64,000 bases of DNA from Narthecium ossifragum (taxonomy: Eukaryota > Streptophyta > Magnoliopsida > Dioscoreales > Nartheciaceae): contig OY986966.1 in NCBI GenBank assembly GCA_963920575.1, positions 17,727,888-17,791,887 on the forward strand, in the 5' to 3' direction. Below the pieces are notes generated by a model. The model was given only the letters and a program-made list of their open reading frames with translations, was not told the DNA's origin and did not search any database. This document shows, piece after piece, positions 21,713-32,000 of this stretch; within the stretch, counting starts at the first letter, position 1; each line of letters begins with the position of its first letter. Made by a program: the position numbers and the translations under genes.

Positions 21713-23281
21713 TGATGAGAATGCATAATGCTATATTTTTATCCCTTAATACTTAGTCTCCTATGCTTATTTAGTTTCTAAATACACTCATTATTCTTAT
21801 ATTTTGATTTAGGATGCAATTGAAGTCCTTAAGTCGAAAAGAAGCTGAAAAGAGTGCATGGATCAACTTTAAAGATTTATCTGTACCTGCTCATGAAGAA
21901 CCAGAGGATGTTCCATACATGGTTGGAAAGCTCTTGAAGTCTAGATTCTGGAGAATTTTACGGTTTGTGATTCCGAGTTTCCTAGAGGAAGTTACGGCAA
22001 TTTCAGTACCGATGCGCAGTCTGAATGGCAGAAAGGAAAATAAGCTGGAATTCCGAGCGATCCGCCGATCGATCGCACCAAGCAAAAACATGACAGAACA
22101 TGCGTTTTTCAGCCACAACGCATCCGATCGATCCCTCCATCGCTCCTATGGGGTCCGATCGATCCGACACCAATGGTCCGATCGATCGGACTCGGAAAAA
22201 GTCAAAAACAGCGGATTTTTACTCAACCGATCGATCCAACACTCATAATTCGATCGATCGGACTTGGGAATTAAAGGGTGACAGAACGTATGCTTTTTAG
22301 AGGAACACAGTTCGATCGATCGGACCATCGATCGAACTCGGGAAGAGCCAGAGACGAAGGATTTTTACGAAATCGATCGATCCGACTCCCTTAGTCCGAT
22401 CGATCGGGCTCGGGCGTGAATAGAAGTTGAAGATTTTAATGAGACCGATCGATCCAGCATCTAAGGTCCGATCGATCGGACTTTCCCAGTAACAAAAATC
22501 AACGATTGTGATCTAATCCGAGGGTGGATACAATTGAGGCTATAAATAGGACTCTTTCTAGGGTTTGAGGGGGGATTCTTGGACACTTTTGGCTACTCTT
22601 TCTCCTCTTTTATATTTTTTCTAGGTTTTCTTTTGCTTTATGAAATCTTTTGGAGGATTGTTCTTGATGGCCCTGCGTGGCTAAATCTTGATCCTTGGTC
22701 GAGGAGACTGAAACCTCGGAATCAATGAAACTGTGAGATCTAATTTATTTTTATTGTTCAGTTTATACATAAGTATTGGATGTTCTTCTGAGATTAAATC
22801 TTCATGATTACCTTGTCTAATTGCTAGGAGGCCTACTAGTTTATTATTCATGGTGATCTACTGCTAGGTTTGATATCAAATCCGGAATTGTTTGATCCCT
22901 CTAATCTGCGAAGCAACTAGGATCTAATAATTTACTGCTGATAAGATCTTGTTAGATTTTAGGAAGAATATTCAATTAGATTAAATGCAACCTCTTGTGC
23001 TTGTGTTGTTTAGCTTTATCGATCTCCCTATTCTTAACGCTGCTACTAGATTAAATCTACAGCGCTTGTCTTAAGTTGTCTAGTAGTTAGGGTTGATTAG
23101 ATCGCTTGTTTCTAATTAACTATGATCGAGGAGAGCTTCGAATGGAATTCGGACGATGAATATTCGTGGTATAAATTGATTGATACTTGCATCTATGATC
23201 AGTTATTGGATTCCGATGGTGGATGTTGACTCAGACCAAGGTTTGTTCTCTTGATTTAACTCGTTTCTTCGCTTTAGATTA
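21713..23281 (+). repeat. 3' LTR of Athila element
   Basis: The LTR is 1569 bp, from TGATGAGAATGC to just before the atcaa duplication. It keeps the palindrome cluster (22056-22483) and a TATA box. The downstream part (22560-23281) is unique to this copy because the 5' LTR is truncated, but its tail (GATGTTGACT, AGACCAAGGTT) matches the LTRs of 51009-57653. Confidence 0.9.
22541..22548 (+). promoter_or_regulatory. TATA box of Athila LTR
   Basis: TATAAATA lies 58 bp after the last ATCGAT palindrome (22467-22480), in the position expected for the U3 promoter. Transcription would start near 22570. The equivalent site is deleted in the 5' LTR. Confidence 0.7.
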
Positions 23282-23753
23282 ATCAATTACATATGTGGGA
23301 AAAAAGGGAAGGAAGAAAACCTCTTTCTTCCTCTAGATACTCCAACTACAACTGCCTCCCAAGATCTGGCGTAGGCAGTCCAAAACCTCTCCTCTATCAT
23401 ATATATAGAGGAGTATCACCTAGACATACATATAATATTTGTCCATCATGTAACATCATCAAAAGATAACAACACCATGTGATGGCAGCAGCATCACATC
23501 CCATCACAACAAAAAGACAAAAGTTAACATGTCCAAAACATCACATCACATAACTACAATCCTTCACTTCTTTCCAAGAGATGCATCCCCAGATATAACC
23601 CCACCTGCCAAAGAAAAAACAATAAAGTTGATGTGTTAGACCCCACAAGAGATACTCGATTCTATGTTACTACAAACAACTTATGCAACTTCTGATAACA
23701 TAATATAGTTTTGTAATAAAGCAAAAGATCATGGAAGAAATATACCACTAAGT

Positions 23754-25014
23754 CTAATTCTTTGGGTCACCTTCAGAAGGCGGACCTCCACTAGGCATAT
23801 GGAATCCAGGAAACTGCGTACGCATAAGATCTATGTATAACATCTCGTTCTGGGTACCCCACATATTTGGCTGGTATGATGATCCAGATGGGTTGGGCCC
23901 AACAATTTCATCCACCCATAATTTCCGTAGATAGTCGTTATTGTAGGACATGAATACTTGCCTTTCACTACTGTCCTTGAATATCTTACCTAGCTTGACC
24001 AATTGATAAGGGGTTATATTCTCCAGTGTCTGCGCCAACTTCATACAGTGTGGAATTGAGTAATCACCAATTCGTTGGTGCACTTCAGCTTTCATGTCTA
24101 GTTGCCTTTTTAGTTGATCGGCAATCATGACGGTACCATCATCCCCAGCAACGGCCATTTTTTTCTTAGCCTTCTGTGCTAAGTCACGAGGGGGACGCTT
24201 GATGCCAGAAGAACCAGACCCATCCGTACCAGTAGTACTCCCCCCTCGTGTATATCGTGAATGCTGTGTGCTGTGCGCTATCGGGTGACTGGATGGTGTA
24301 TCCTGCAGCTGATCACCGTCATCAGAGGGCACTGATCCTCCCACATAGTCGTCTTCACCATCAATGTTCAGCGTAGACACACGAGATGGATACACACGAG
24401 AAGGGGGTGACTGGGCATCACATGCAGTATCCGATGAGGCACTACTCTCAGTACTAACTACTACCTCTACTTTCTCTGATTTCTTGTTGTTGGAGGAAAA
24501 GCGAAACTCTCCGGTCGCAGTATTCCTAGTTGTTAGGAGATTCATAATATCATAGAAGAGATAAACTTTATTTCTGAGGATCGCAAACTTCCGTTCCTAA
24601 TAGACAGAAAAATGTAATCAATTTCATGTAATAGGTGTTATCACACCGAAGTTATGAAAGAGAGGGGCAATAGTTTTCCACCAGAGCTACTTCATCCCAT
24701 GCATCTGCATCCGGTGGATCAGGCATCTTCGAGTCCGGGTTCCATCCCCAACCAGTTTTGCGCATGAGGTCTTTATAGACGGCATGTTGTTTTTTGAGGT
24801 TCTTAAATCTGTTTTTCAGGTTCTTTAGGTCCTGTTTTTGACAATCTTCACGGTCCTTGTTGAAGTGATCTACAACCCACAGCCATGCACGCTTTGTGAA
24901 TTGCCCGCTTACGACATAATTGTTGACATATCGGTCCCTCAGTAGTTCTAGCAGATCATTGTCCTCTGCTTGAGACCAATTCCCTCTCCTAGGCATATTT
25001 CTATACCAATCCAA
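23754..25014 (-). CDS. Myb/SANT-like DNA-binding protein of the Harbinger transposon
   Basis: The right exon (about 25014 to 24660) encodes RRGNWSQAEDNDLLELLRDR, FTKRAWLWVVDHFN, LKNLKNRFKNLKKQHAVYKD and GWGWNPDSKMPDPPDADAWD: the trihelix Myb/SANT-like domain of PIF/Harbinger second proteins, known to bind transposon ends and carry the transposase. The left exon (about 24597 to 23754) starts after a likely acceptor and gives a Ser/Thr-rich linker, a basic patch (KRPPRDLAQKAKKKMAV) and a C-terminal region (FKDSSERQVFMSYNNDYLRK) typical of the same proteins. Neither exon has internal stops. I could not settle the splice donor near 24650, so the exact protein is uncertain. Confidence 0.8.
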
Positions 25015-25839
25015 CAGACATAGTTATGTCGTAAATGAAATACCATCCTACTAATATATGTGGAAATGAAGCATATCAATTCTACTGCAACCTACAACAA
25101 ATTAATGTAATTAATTTGTAATCATCTACATCGCAGTATGAAGGATGTCCAAAGAAAGAAAGTAGAAAATGTAGGTTGGCAGGGAAACATTTGTTCATCT
25201 CATTGTAACTCTATGATACTATATATAGGTGATGTGCCAAACTTAACATTCCAATCTACCATCAATTCCATGGAAACCCATTGAACAAAATACAACTGAT
25301 AAAATTTATCCAATCTACCATCAAACTATGGACGAAATGCCACAAAAAATCAATGAAGATAACCTATATGCATGCATTTGCTGGAAATTATTCAAGCAAT
25401 TCATCCATTTCTACACTGGATTTGCAGTTCATCCTAAAAGAAGCTTGCTAAGCAAAAGCCCGTTTAAGAAATAACAAAGTAGAAAACATAACAGACATCA
25501 AAACCAATACCACATCTTGCAACTCCAGTGTAGAAATGGATGGCACGAGAAATGGAAGCTTGCAATGGGGGTATCCTTGATGCTAACATGCAGAAGTGGA
25601 TCCCCACTACTAAGACGAACCTGAGCAAGGAGATGACTCGAGCTGTAGGGCCGGATAAGATCCAGGAAATCAAAGCTGGTAGTTGGTAGGGCACTGCCTA
25701 TCCTCCATATCCTTTTCAATGCGGTGAGGATGCCGTCGACAGGGTCCAGATCGGGTTGTCGCCGCCAATCGCGCCGGTTTCACGAGAGAGGAAGAGATTT
25801 GCCAAGTTGTGATTTTGCTCCAGATCTGCTCTCATGCGA

Positions 25840-26860
25840 AGCAGAGGGGATGGAGATCAGATCTTCGTTGGAGATGGGCTTGGGAAGAGAGGGGCTGGAG
25901 ATATCGGGGCTCCAACTCCCAGAGCTGGTCTCACACGAAAGAGAGGGGAAGGAGAGCTTCTCCAGAGATGGGCCGGAGAGGGTCAAGATCTCAGATCTGG
26001 CCCGGAGCGCAGGAGAGGGGAAGGAGAGCTCCTCCAGAGAGCAGCTGGAGTGGCTCCAGATCTCAGATCTGCTCAACAGGGGAAGGAGAGCTTTGAAAGA
26101 GAGGGGCTTACGATATCGGGGCTCCAACTCCCAGAGCTGGTCTCACATGAAAGAGAGGGGAAGGAGGGCTTCTCCAGAGATGGGCCGGAGAGGGTCAAGA
26201 TCTCAGATCTGGCTTCGCGCGAAGGAGAGGGTGAGATCTGCTCTCGCGAGAGGGAGAGGGGAAGGAGAGAGGGGCTGGAGATACTCCATCTCAGCGATCT
26301 GGTCACGCTCCGGAGAGGGGAAGGAGGGTCTGGTCTCGCGCAAGGGTGAGAGGAAGGAGAGGAGTTGGAGATCAGATCTCAGATCTCAGATCTTGCGTGA
26401 GGGAGAGGGGCTGGAGAGAGGGGCTGGAGATACATCTTGCTCACAGATCTGGTGGCGCTGGCCGGAGAGGGGACGGAGGGTCTCGCCCAAGGGAGAGGGG
26501 AAGGAGAGGGGCTGAGAGAAAGCCTCAGATCTTTGCATGAGGGAGAGGGGAAGGAGAGAATGGCTGGAGATACATCTTGCTCACAGATCTGGTGGCGCTG
26601 GCCGGAGGGGGGACGGAGGGTCTCGCCCAAGGGAGAGGGGAAGGAGAGGGGCTGAGAGAAAGCCTCAGATCTTTGCATGAGGGAGAGGGGAAGGAGAGAA
26701 TGGCTGGAGATAAATCTTGCTCACAGATCTGGTGGCGCTGGCCGGAGAGGGGACGGAGGGTCTCGCCCAAGGGAGAGGGGAAGGAGAGGGGCTGAGAGAA
26801 AGCCTCAGATCTTTGCATGAGGGAGAGGGGAAGGAGAGAATGGCTGGGGGTATTGTGGTA
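25840..26860. repeat. GA-rich tandem repeats near the Harbinger right end
   Basis: From 26401 to 26840 a 140-bp unit recurs about three times: GGGAGAGGGGAAGGAGAG marks starts at 26541, 26681 and 26821. Each unit holds CAGATCTGGTGGCGCTGGCC and GCCTCAGATCTTTGCATGA. The preceding 25860-26400 is built of looser units sharing CAGATCTC and GGCTGGAGAT. All open frames here (25724-26935, both strands) are repeat by-products. Confidence 0.9.
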
Positions 26861-26949
26861 ATTGCAATCGGGTGGGGATTTGAATACCCGGTTTGGCTTA
26901 ACCCGGGATAAACTGCTAACCCCATCTAACCCCATTTCTTATCCCCATC

Positions 26950-27014
26950 TTGTTTGGGGATAACTGTGGGGTTAAGGGGGGTTATCCCCCCTTAACCCCA
27001 CACCAAACGAAGGC
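26950..27014 (-). repeat. Right terminal inverted repeat of the Harbinger element
   Basis: In reverse complement it starts CGTTTGGTGTGGGG after a few poorly matched bases, mirroring the left end. CCCCTTAACCCC and CTAACCCCATCT words extend inward to about 26890. Confidence 0.8.
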
Positions 27015-27493
27015 TAAAGGTTCAAACAAAAGGCATCATGCATGATTTGATGGCATTAGCAAAGATACAAGCAGTAAAAATTTACATTAGTTTTATGTAT
27101 ATAGATATTAATTAACGTCATTGAGATGTTTAAAGTATATATAGCTTATTGATCGAACTGATCTAAGATATACTAAAGGTATATGGTTGTCCATGCCTAG
27201 AAAGCAGGTATATCATAACCCACATGCATCAAAATGTGTATGTCTGCCCTACAAACAATCATTTCACTGTGTTTTTATTTTTACTATTACAACATTGGTG
27301 TGTTCCTGTTTTGCAAATTCACTGTTTACTTTAGTTTTTACCCATGCCTCTCACACAACACATGAAATGCTTGAATGCATTTGGGTGCTTGATGGAAATC
27401 ATGAATGAATAGCTTCCGATGATTACTATTCAAATTCAAGGTTACAACTTTTCACATAAAATAGATTTAGAAAGAAAAACATATACCATAACA

Positions 27494-27871
27494 TTTGCTT
27501 AGTATATTCTGCTATCCATGGTATTCTATTTTATATCTTTTCAATCAGTCCAGTGCTTTTGTTTATATCTCAATTGATGTTCTATTGTATCATTTAAAGA
27601 AAAAAATGCTAAATGAAAAACAAATTAATTGTTTTTCAATCAATCCAGTGGTTTAGCTTTCTCAGCTCTTTTTTCCTTTCATTAGCTTAGTATGTTTTGC
27701 TATCTATGGTATTCTATTATATTGCTTTTCAATTAATCCAGTGCTTTTGTTTATCTCTTAATTGATGTTCTATTGTATAGTTTAAAGAAAAAATGCTAAA
27801 TGAAAAAACAAATTGATTGCTTTTTAATCAATTCAGTGCTTTAGCTTTCTCAGCTCCTTTTTTCCTCTTCG
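27494..27871 (+). repeat. Tandem duplication of about 187 bp
   Basis: The two halves (27494-27680 and 27681-27871) share TTAGTATRTTYTGCTATC, AATTGATGTTCTATTGTAT, AATGCTAAATGAAAAA and TTTAGCTTTCTCAGCTC, with around ten percent divergence by eye. Confidence 0.85.
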
Positions 27872-28063
27872 TTTAATGTGAGGTGTCGCATGGTGGCTTG
27901 ATCAATTCCTTTGTTGGGTACGAGTCTTTTGCTAAATAGTGTTATTTCTCTTAGGCTGGTGAGGTGTTGGGTGAAGGTTGGGTTTGGTTTACCAACAATG
28001 ATTTTGTGAGTCCACCATTTTGGCGTTGTCGTCTTCATTAGATTTAGATGATGTTTGGTATAA

Positions 28064-28285
28064 TCAATTTGTTGCCCTACAGATTACTTTCTTAGCAGTC
28101 ATGAGATCTTTGTCATTGGGGATTACTTTCTTAGCAGTTATGAGAATGGTGGTTGCTGACATCTTTCGATTCCTCATGGCGGGTCCAATTGCATTCTGAT
28201 TGTTAATGGCTTGTTCCATCCCTGTGTTATATTTGGTACTTGAGAAGTAGAATAGCGCACAACAGAAGAGTAGAACTGCCTTCAT
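28064..28285 (-). CDS. Small hypothetical protein with signal-like N-terminus (weak)
   Basis: The 73-codon frame starts MKAVLLFCCALFYFSS, which resembles a short secretion signal, followed by a polar region with an internal repeat (ITAKKVI ... TAKKVI). It lies in the orientation opposite to the sulfotransferase gene, about 800 bp upstream. I do not recognise a family, and frames of this length arise by chance in this composition. It could be a small secreted peptide or nothing. Confidence 0.2.
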   Translation of the reverse strand: MKAVLLFCCALFYFSSTKYNTGMEQAINNQNAIGPAMRNRKMSATTILITAKKVIPNDKDLMTAKKVICRATN

Positions 28286-29076
28286 GATTTAATTATTTGA
28301 ATGTCTCATAATAAAGGTGTATTTGTGTTGTGTTTATTCTTTTGTAATGCTTATGATTGTGACTAAAGAAAACTCACTTTATTCAAAATGGGTCTTTTTT
28401 GCTCACTAAGGAGCACTATATAAAAAGGTGATTGATGCAATGCTAAATTAAGGACATGATTTGAGTACAAGTGATTACGTGTTTATAAATGTGGAGGCTT
28501 TTATTGCTAGCGATTGTATAACTTAGCATGGTTTGTATGGTTTGTAGGGACAAGGTTTGCCTCGAGGATAATATTCACCCATTTTATGATATGATTTAAT
28601 TTTTATATTTGAAGAATATTATAGAATTATCTTATTTAGTTTTTAATTAGGGGAATTTTATCAAATTTTTTTAAAAGAAATTCAAAATAACCGTGTCGTA
28701 TGTACGAATATTCACTCGTATATGAATATAAGAACCAATTTATCCGGATCTCGCACCAAAATTAACAATTCACGCTGCCACGGTGATCCAATCAATTGTG
28801 TATTAATACGTCAGGCCCCGTCAACGGTCAAACAAGCCGCGGAATTTAAACACCCGCCGCTAAGGACCGATAGCACGTGACTGCGGTACTCGGTCGCTCG
28901 CTCGCTTCCAGAAAAGCTCGTCTTCCAATGTTGGACGGCTTGGAAAGCCTTCGCCGACGACTTTGGCTATCTATAGTCTCTTCCCACTGCTCCAGCTCCA
29001 GCTGTCTCTCGTCCCTCTTTACTCCACCTCCACCGCTCTAGGGTTTCTGATTTTCTTAATGGACCACTGGTGATCA

Positions 29077-32000
29077 ATGCTATCTCGGATCGAGGTAGGC
29101 CATCTTTCACCCGCACGTCTCTGCTCGTACATCGACGATCCTATGTTTCCCTTTTCTAATTCGATCCGAATCTAGCTTATTTCTACTTTGGCTCGAGGAG
29201 ACTGGTCTAAACTTCCTTCCTCGATTTGCGGTGCTTTGAGCGGCCTTTAAGGGGTACTATTATTGAGGAGAATTAGGAATGTGCTGTGGAGATTGGTTAG
29301 AGGACCAAATTATAATTCCTTGAAGTGGTTTTCAAACGCTTGTTCCTCTTCTTGTGTCTAATTTGCTTATAAGAAGCAAGGGAACCCAAGATGAGTGCAT
29401 CTATCGTCATTCATGACCATTTTTATCTCAGCTGATCGAAGAACGCCTAGCTCACGCGCGGAAAAATTCCTTTTTGCCATTAAATGCCAAGAAAGGTAAT
29501 CCTTTCCTTATTCCCCTAGTTGGCTGGTTTTAAGTACATCTGGAAGATTTGTTTTTGAAACTCTTGATAGGGCTGTGCTGTGGTTTTCTGGAGTATGCTT
29601 TCTTGTGTTTGCTTTTTGATGGGAGTAATTCTTATTACTTTCTCTTGGCTAATGCAGCAGATAGCGCCCGATGATGCAGTATAGTATATCTTCTGTGGCT
29701 TTGCTGATAAAATTCATGAAGACCTTTGTGGTTGTTGATGGCTTGTCTGTGGATCAGAGGATGAAAAGCTGGATCACATAGCTGCTTATCTGAGTGCAAG
29801 ACATGGTACTGAGAACTAGCAATCACCACATCATTTTTCTCTTTATTAATTATTTTATCATGTGATCATCATTGATTGTTTGCAGAATGCCTATTGGGGT
29901 AGGTTTTCAAAGAGGTCACCACTTCCACTGAGGGTAGCTCTTATACTTTTTGTCATGGTATTTGGTGCATATGTCTTTTCTGCCTGCATCAAGCAGATAA
30001 ATGTGCAAAGACAGCCAAAGGATATGTTATTTACTGCTGAGAAGGCAGAAATTCATTGTAACTTATCAGAGATGACACCTGAGGAAGTTCCCTATGTCCA
30101 TTTTCCACAGCCCAAAACCTATAGCAGGTAATCAACCTATCTTCTAGCAGCTGATGTGTTTCTTCATGTTTGCATGATTTAATTCATGCTGATGATTTGA
30201 TCAGGGGTGAATGCTTGTGCACTCCTGTACGCTTCTTTGTTCTCTTGTCTATGCAAAGATCTGGAAGTGGTTGGTTTGAAACCTTGCTAAACAGCCACCC
30301 CAACATCAGTTCACATGGTGAAATATTTTCCGCAAGAGAAAGAAGGAACAACATCTCAGCAATTCTTAAGACACTAGATACTGTTTATGATCTAGACTGG
30401 TTCAGTAGTGCTGCTAAAAATGAGTGTGTGGCTGCAGTTGGGTTTAAGTGGATGATGAATCAGGTTTGTTCTTCTTTATGTATATTTTTGTCCCTTTTTC
30501 TTACTTCCAAAAGTATCTAAGGCACTCTGATTTATTTGTATGCCCAAACAACATGCATATTTACTTGCATATATTATTACGTCTCTCGTCTTGGCTGTGG
30601 GTTGCATATAAGTGAAGACCTGTGCATAAGCATCTGCAACTATGGGTGTGGATACGTGTATAATATATGCTCATAGTTAAGTTTCTACACGCACAAATTT
30701 ACAGAGATACACTTCCTGTTAAGCATCAGCTGTGATAGTTGTAACAGGAAATGTGACTTCCTAGATTCAGTATTACCAGTCAACCACTGTGGGTCTTGCA
30801 CACACATGCTTCCTCTTTCTATTGCCAGCACTTCCCGATAACAGTGTTTCTTTCGTTGCATATGTTGTCAAGGAACTATCGGGTATGTTGGCAAACAAAG
30901 TAAACAAGGAAGAAGGTGGGCCGTGGCTAACTTATAATACTCTATATGCGTATTGCTTAAACCTTCATAGTATTTTTGTTTCTGCCCAGATGATGCACAT
31001 ATGTTATTGATTTCACATTGAAACTTTTCAATTTTCTTTGGCTATGCCAATAAATCTCTAATTTGGTAGATAGTTGTATAAAAAGGGGAATCTTAAGTAG
31101 CGAAGTATACAGTCATCTCATTGTAGTATCAAGGTGAGGTTAAAAGCTTCAATGTTTGGACACTGAAGCTAAGCATGTCTACTTGAGACAATCTAATCTA
31201 ATGGACCCCTACAATTGCTCCATTGTCGATTAACTTAGATCACACAGAGTTGGGCCATTTAGTTAGCTTCCAGCTGCTGAACCTATTAAGTAGTTGGGTT
31301 GTCCCATGATTGCTGTTTCAGTCGTTAAGAAGCCTGCGAAGTTAGCGTTTCCAAAACCATGCAATCAGTCAGCCAGTCGAAAATACCCTACCTACTTCAA
31401 GTGGTAAGAGAAGCGGTTTCGGATCAGTGAACGCCTCCCATCCATGGCAAAAGATAGGGTTGTTCACAAATCAGGATAAACTAGGACAGAAATAAAGCAT
31501 TGGGTCGAATTCTTCTTTGGTGTCAAGGTAATAGCTATGAATAGTCATTGACTCCCGGGAAAGGGTAGAAGAATGGGACCTATTATGGGACATACAATGC
31601 ATTACAGATGTATGATCATTATGCTTCAACTGGGTTATTCTATTCAACCTCTTATAGAGAAAAGAAGTTAAAGCAAAATAAAATACTTAATAACACAGTG
31701 ATACATTTATACAAAACTTCTACCCCGAGCACACGCAATGGAATCGTAGACAGCCAAGTGAAATCCCCTCGCTGTTAAGGTAATGACTTCGGGCATGGCC
31801 AGCTCCCATAGTGTGTCGGGCGGTGTGTACAAGGCCCAGGAACGAATTCACTGCCGTATGGCTGAAAGGATAATTCTCTAATAAAGACCGGCTGGAGCAG
31901 ATGTTCCCAGCCTTGATTCACGTCCAAAATGGAATGAGTTGAAACATTTGAAATTGCGATCAATGCGAGAGATGCGGATAGGTATCCGCCCCAAGCCTTT

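Larger units (their letters stand above)
17886..23281 (+). mobile_element. Athila-type Ty3/gypsy element with large internal deletion
   Basis: A plus-strand element nested in the Harbinger transposon, flanked by atcaa at 17881-17885 and 23282-23286. It has a 5' LTR remnant (17886-18711), the end of RNase H plus a full integrase (18714-20222), a long 3' noncoding region, a polypurine tract and a 3' LTR (21713-23281). Primer binding site, gag, protease and RT are missing. The shared 826 bp of the two LTRs have equal length and, by eye, six substitutions (0.7 percent), so insertion was recent. The 3' LTR ends in TTA rather than the usual CA if the atcaa duplication is right. Confidence 0.9.
15488..27014 (-). 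mobile_element. PIF/Harbinger DNA transposon with nested Athila insertion
   Basis: The ends are inverted: the left end contains CGTTTGGTATGGGGTTAAG and the right end, read in reverse complement, CGTTTGGTGTGGGGTTAAG. Direct TAA copies flank them at 15485-15487 and 27015-27017, matching the TWA target preference of this superfamily. The element carries both hallmark genes on the minus strand: a DDE transposase (16144-17487) and a Myb/SANT-like DNA-binding protein (23754-25014). An Athila retrotransposon (17886-23281) lies between them; without it and one duplication the transposon is about 6.1 kb. The exact outer bases are uncertain by a few positions because the outermost 6-8 bp pair poorly. 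Confidence 0.88.
27018..28900. other. Intergenic region upstream of the sulfotransferase gene
   Basis: No convincing gene is seen. It contains a tandem duplication (27494-27871) and small minus-strand open frames (27850-28285). GC content rises from about 28790 towards the gene. Confidence 0.6.

Noticed and set aside
25724..26935. Long open frames (up to 263 codons) on both strands
   Set aside because: They are translations of the 140-bp and related GA-rich repeats, with repeated peptides and no domain.
31769..31865. 16S rRNA-like sequence as an rRNA gene
   Set aside because: Only about 100 bp of the 3' part is present, joined to unrelated plastid fragments inside an intron; it is a plastid DNA insertion.
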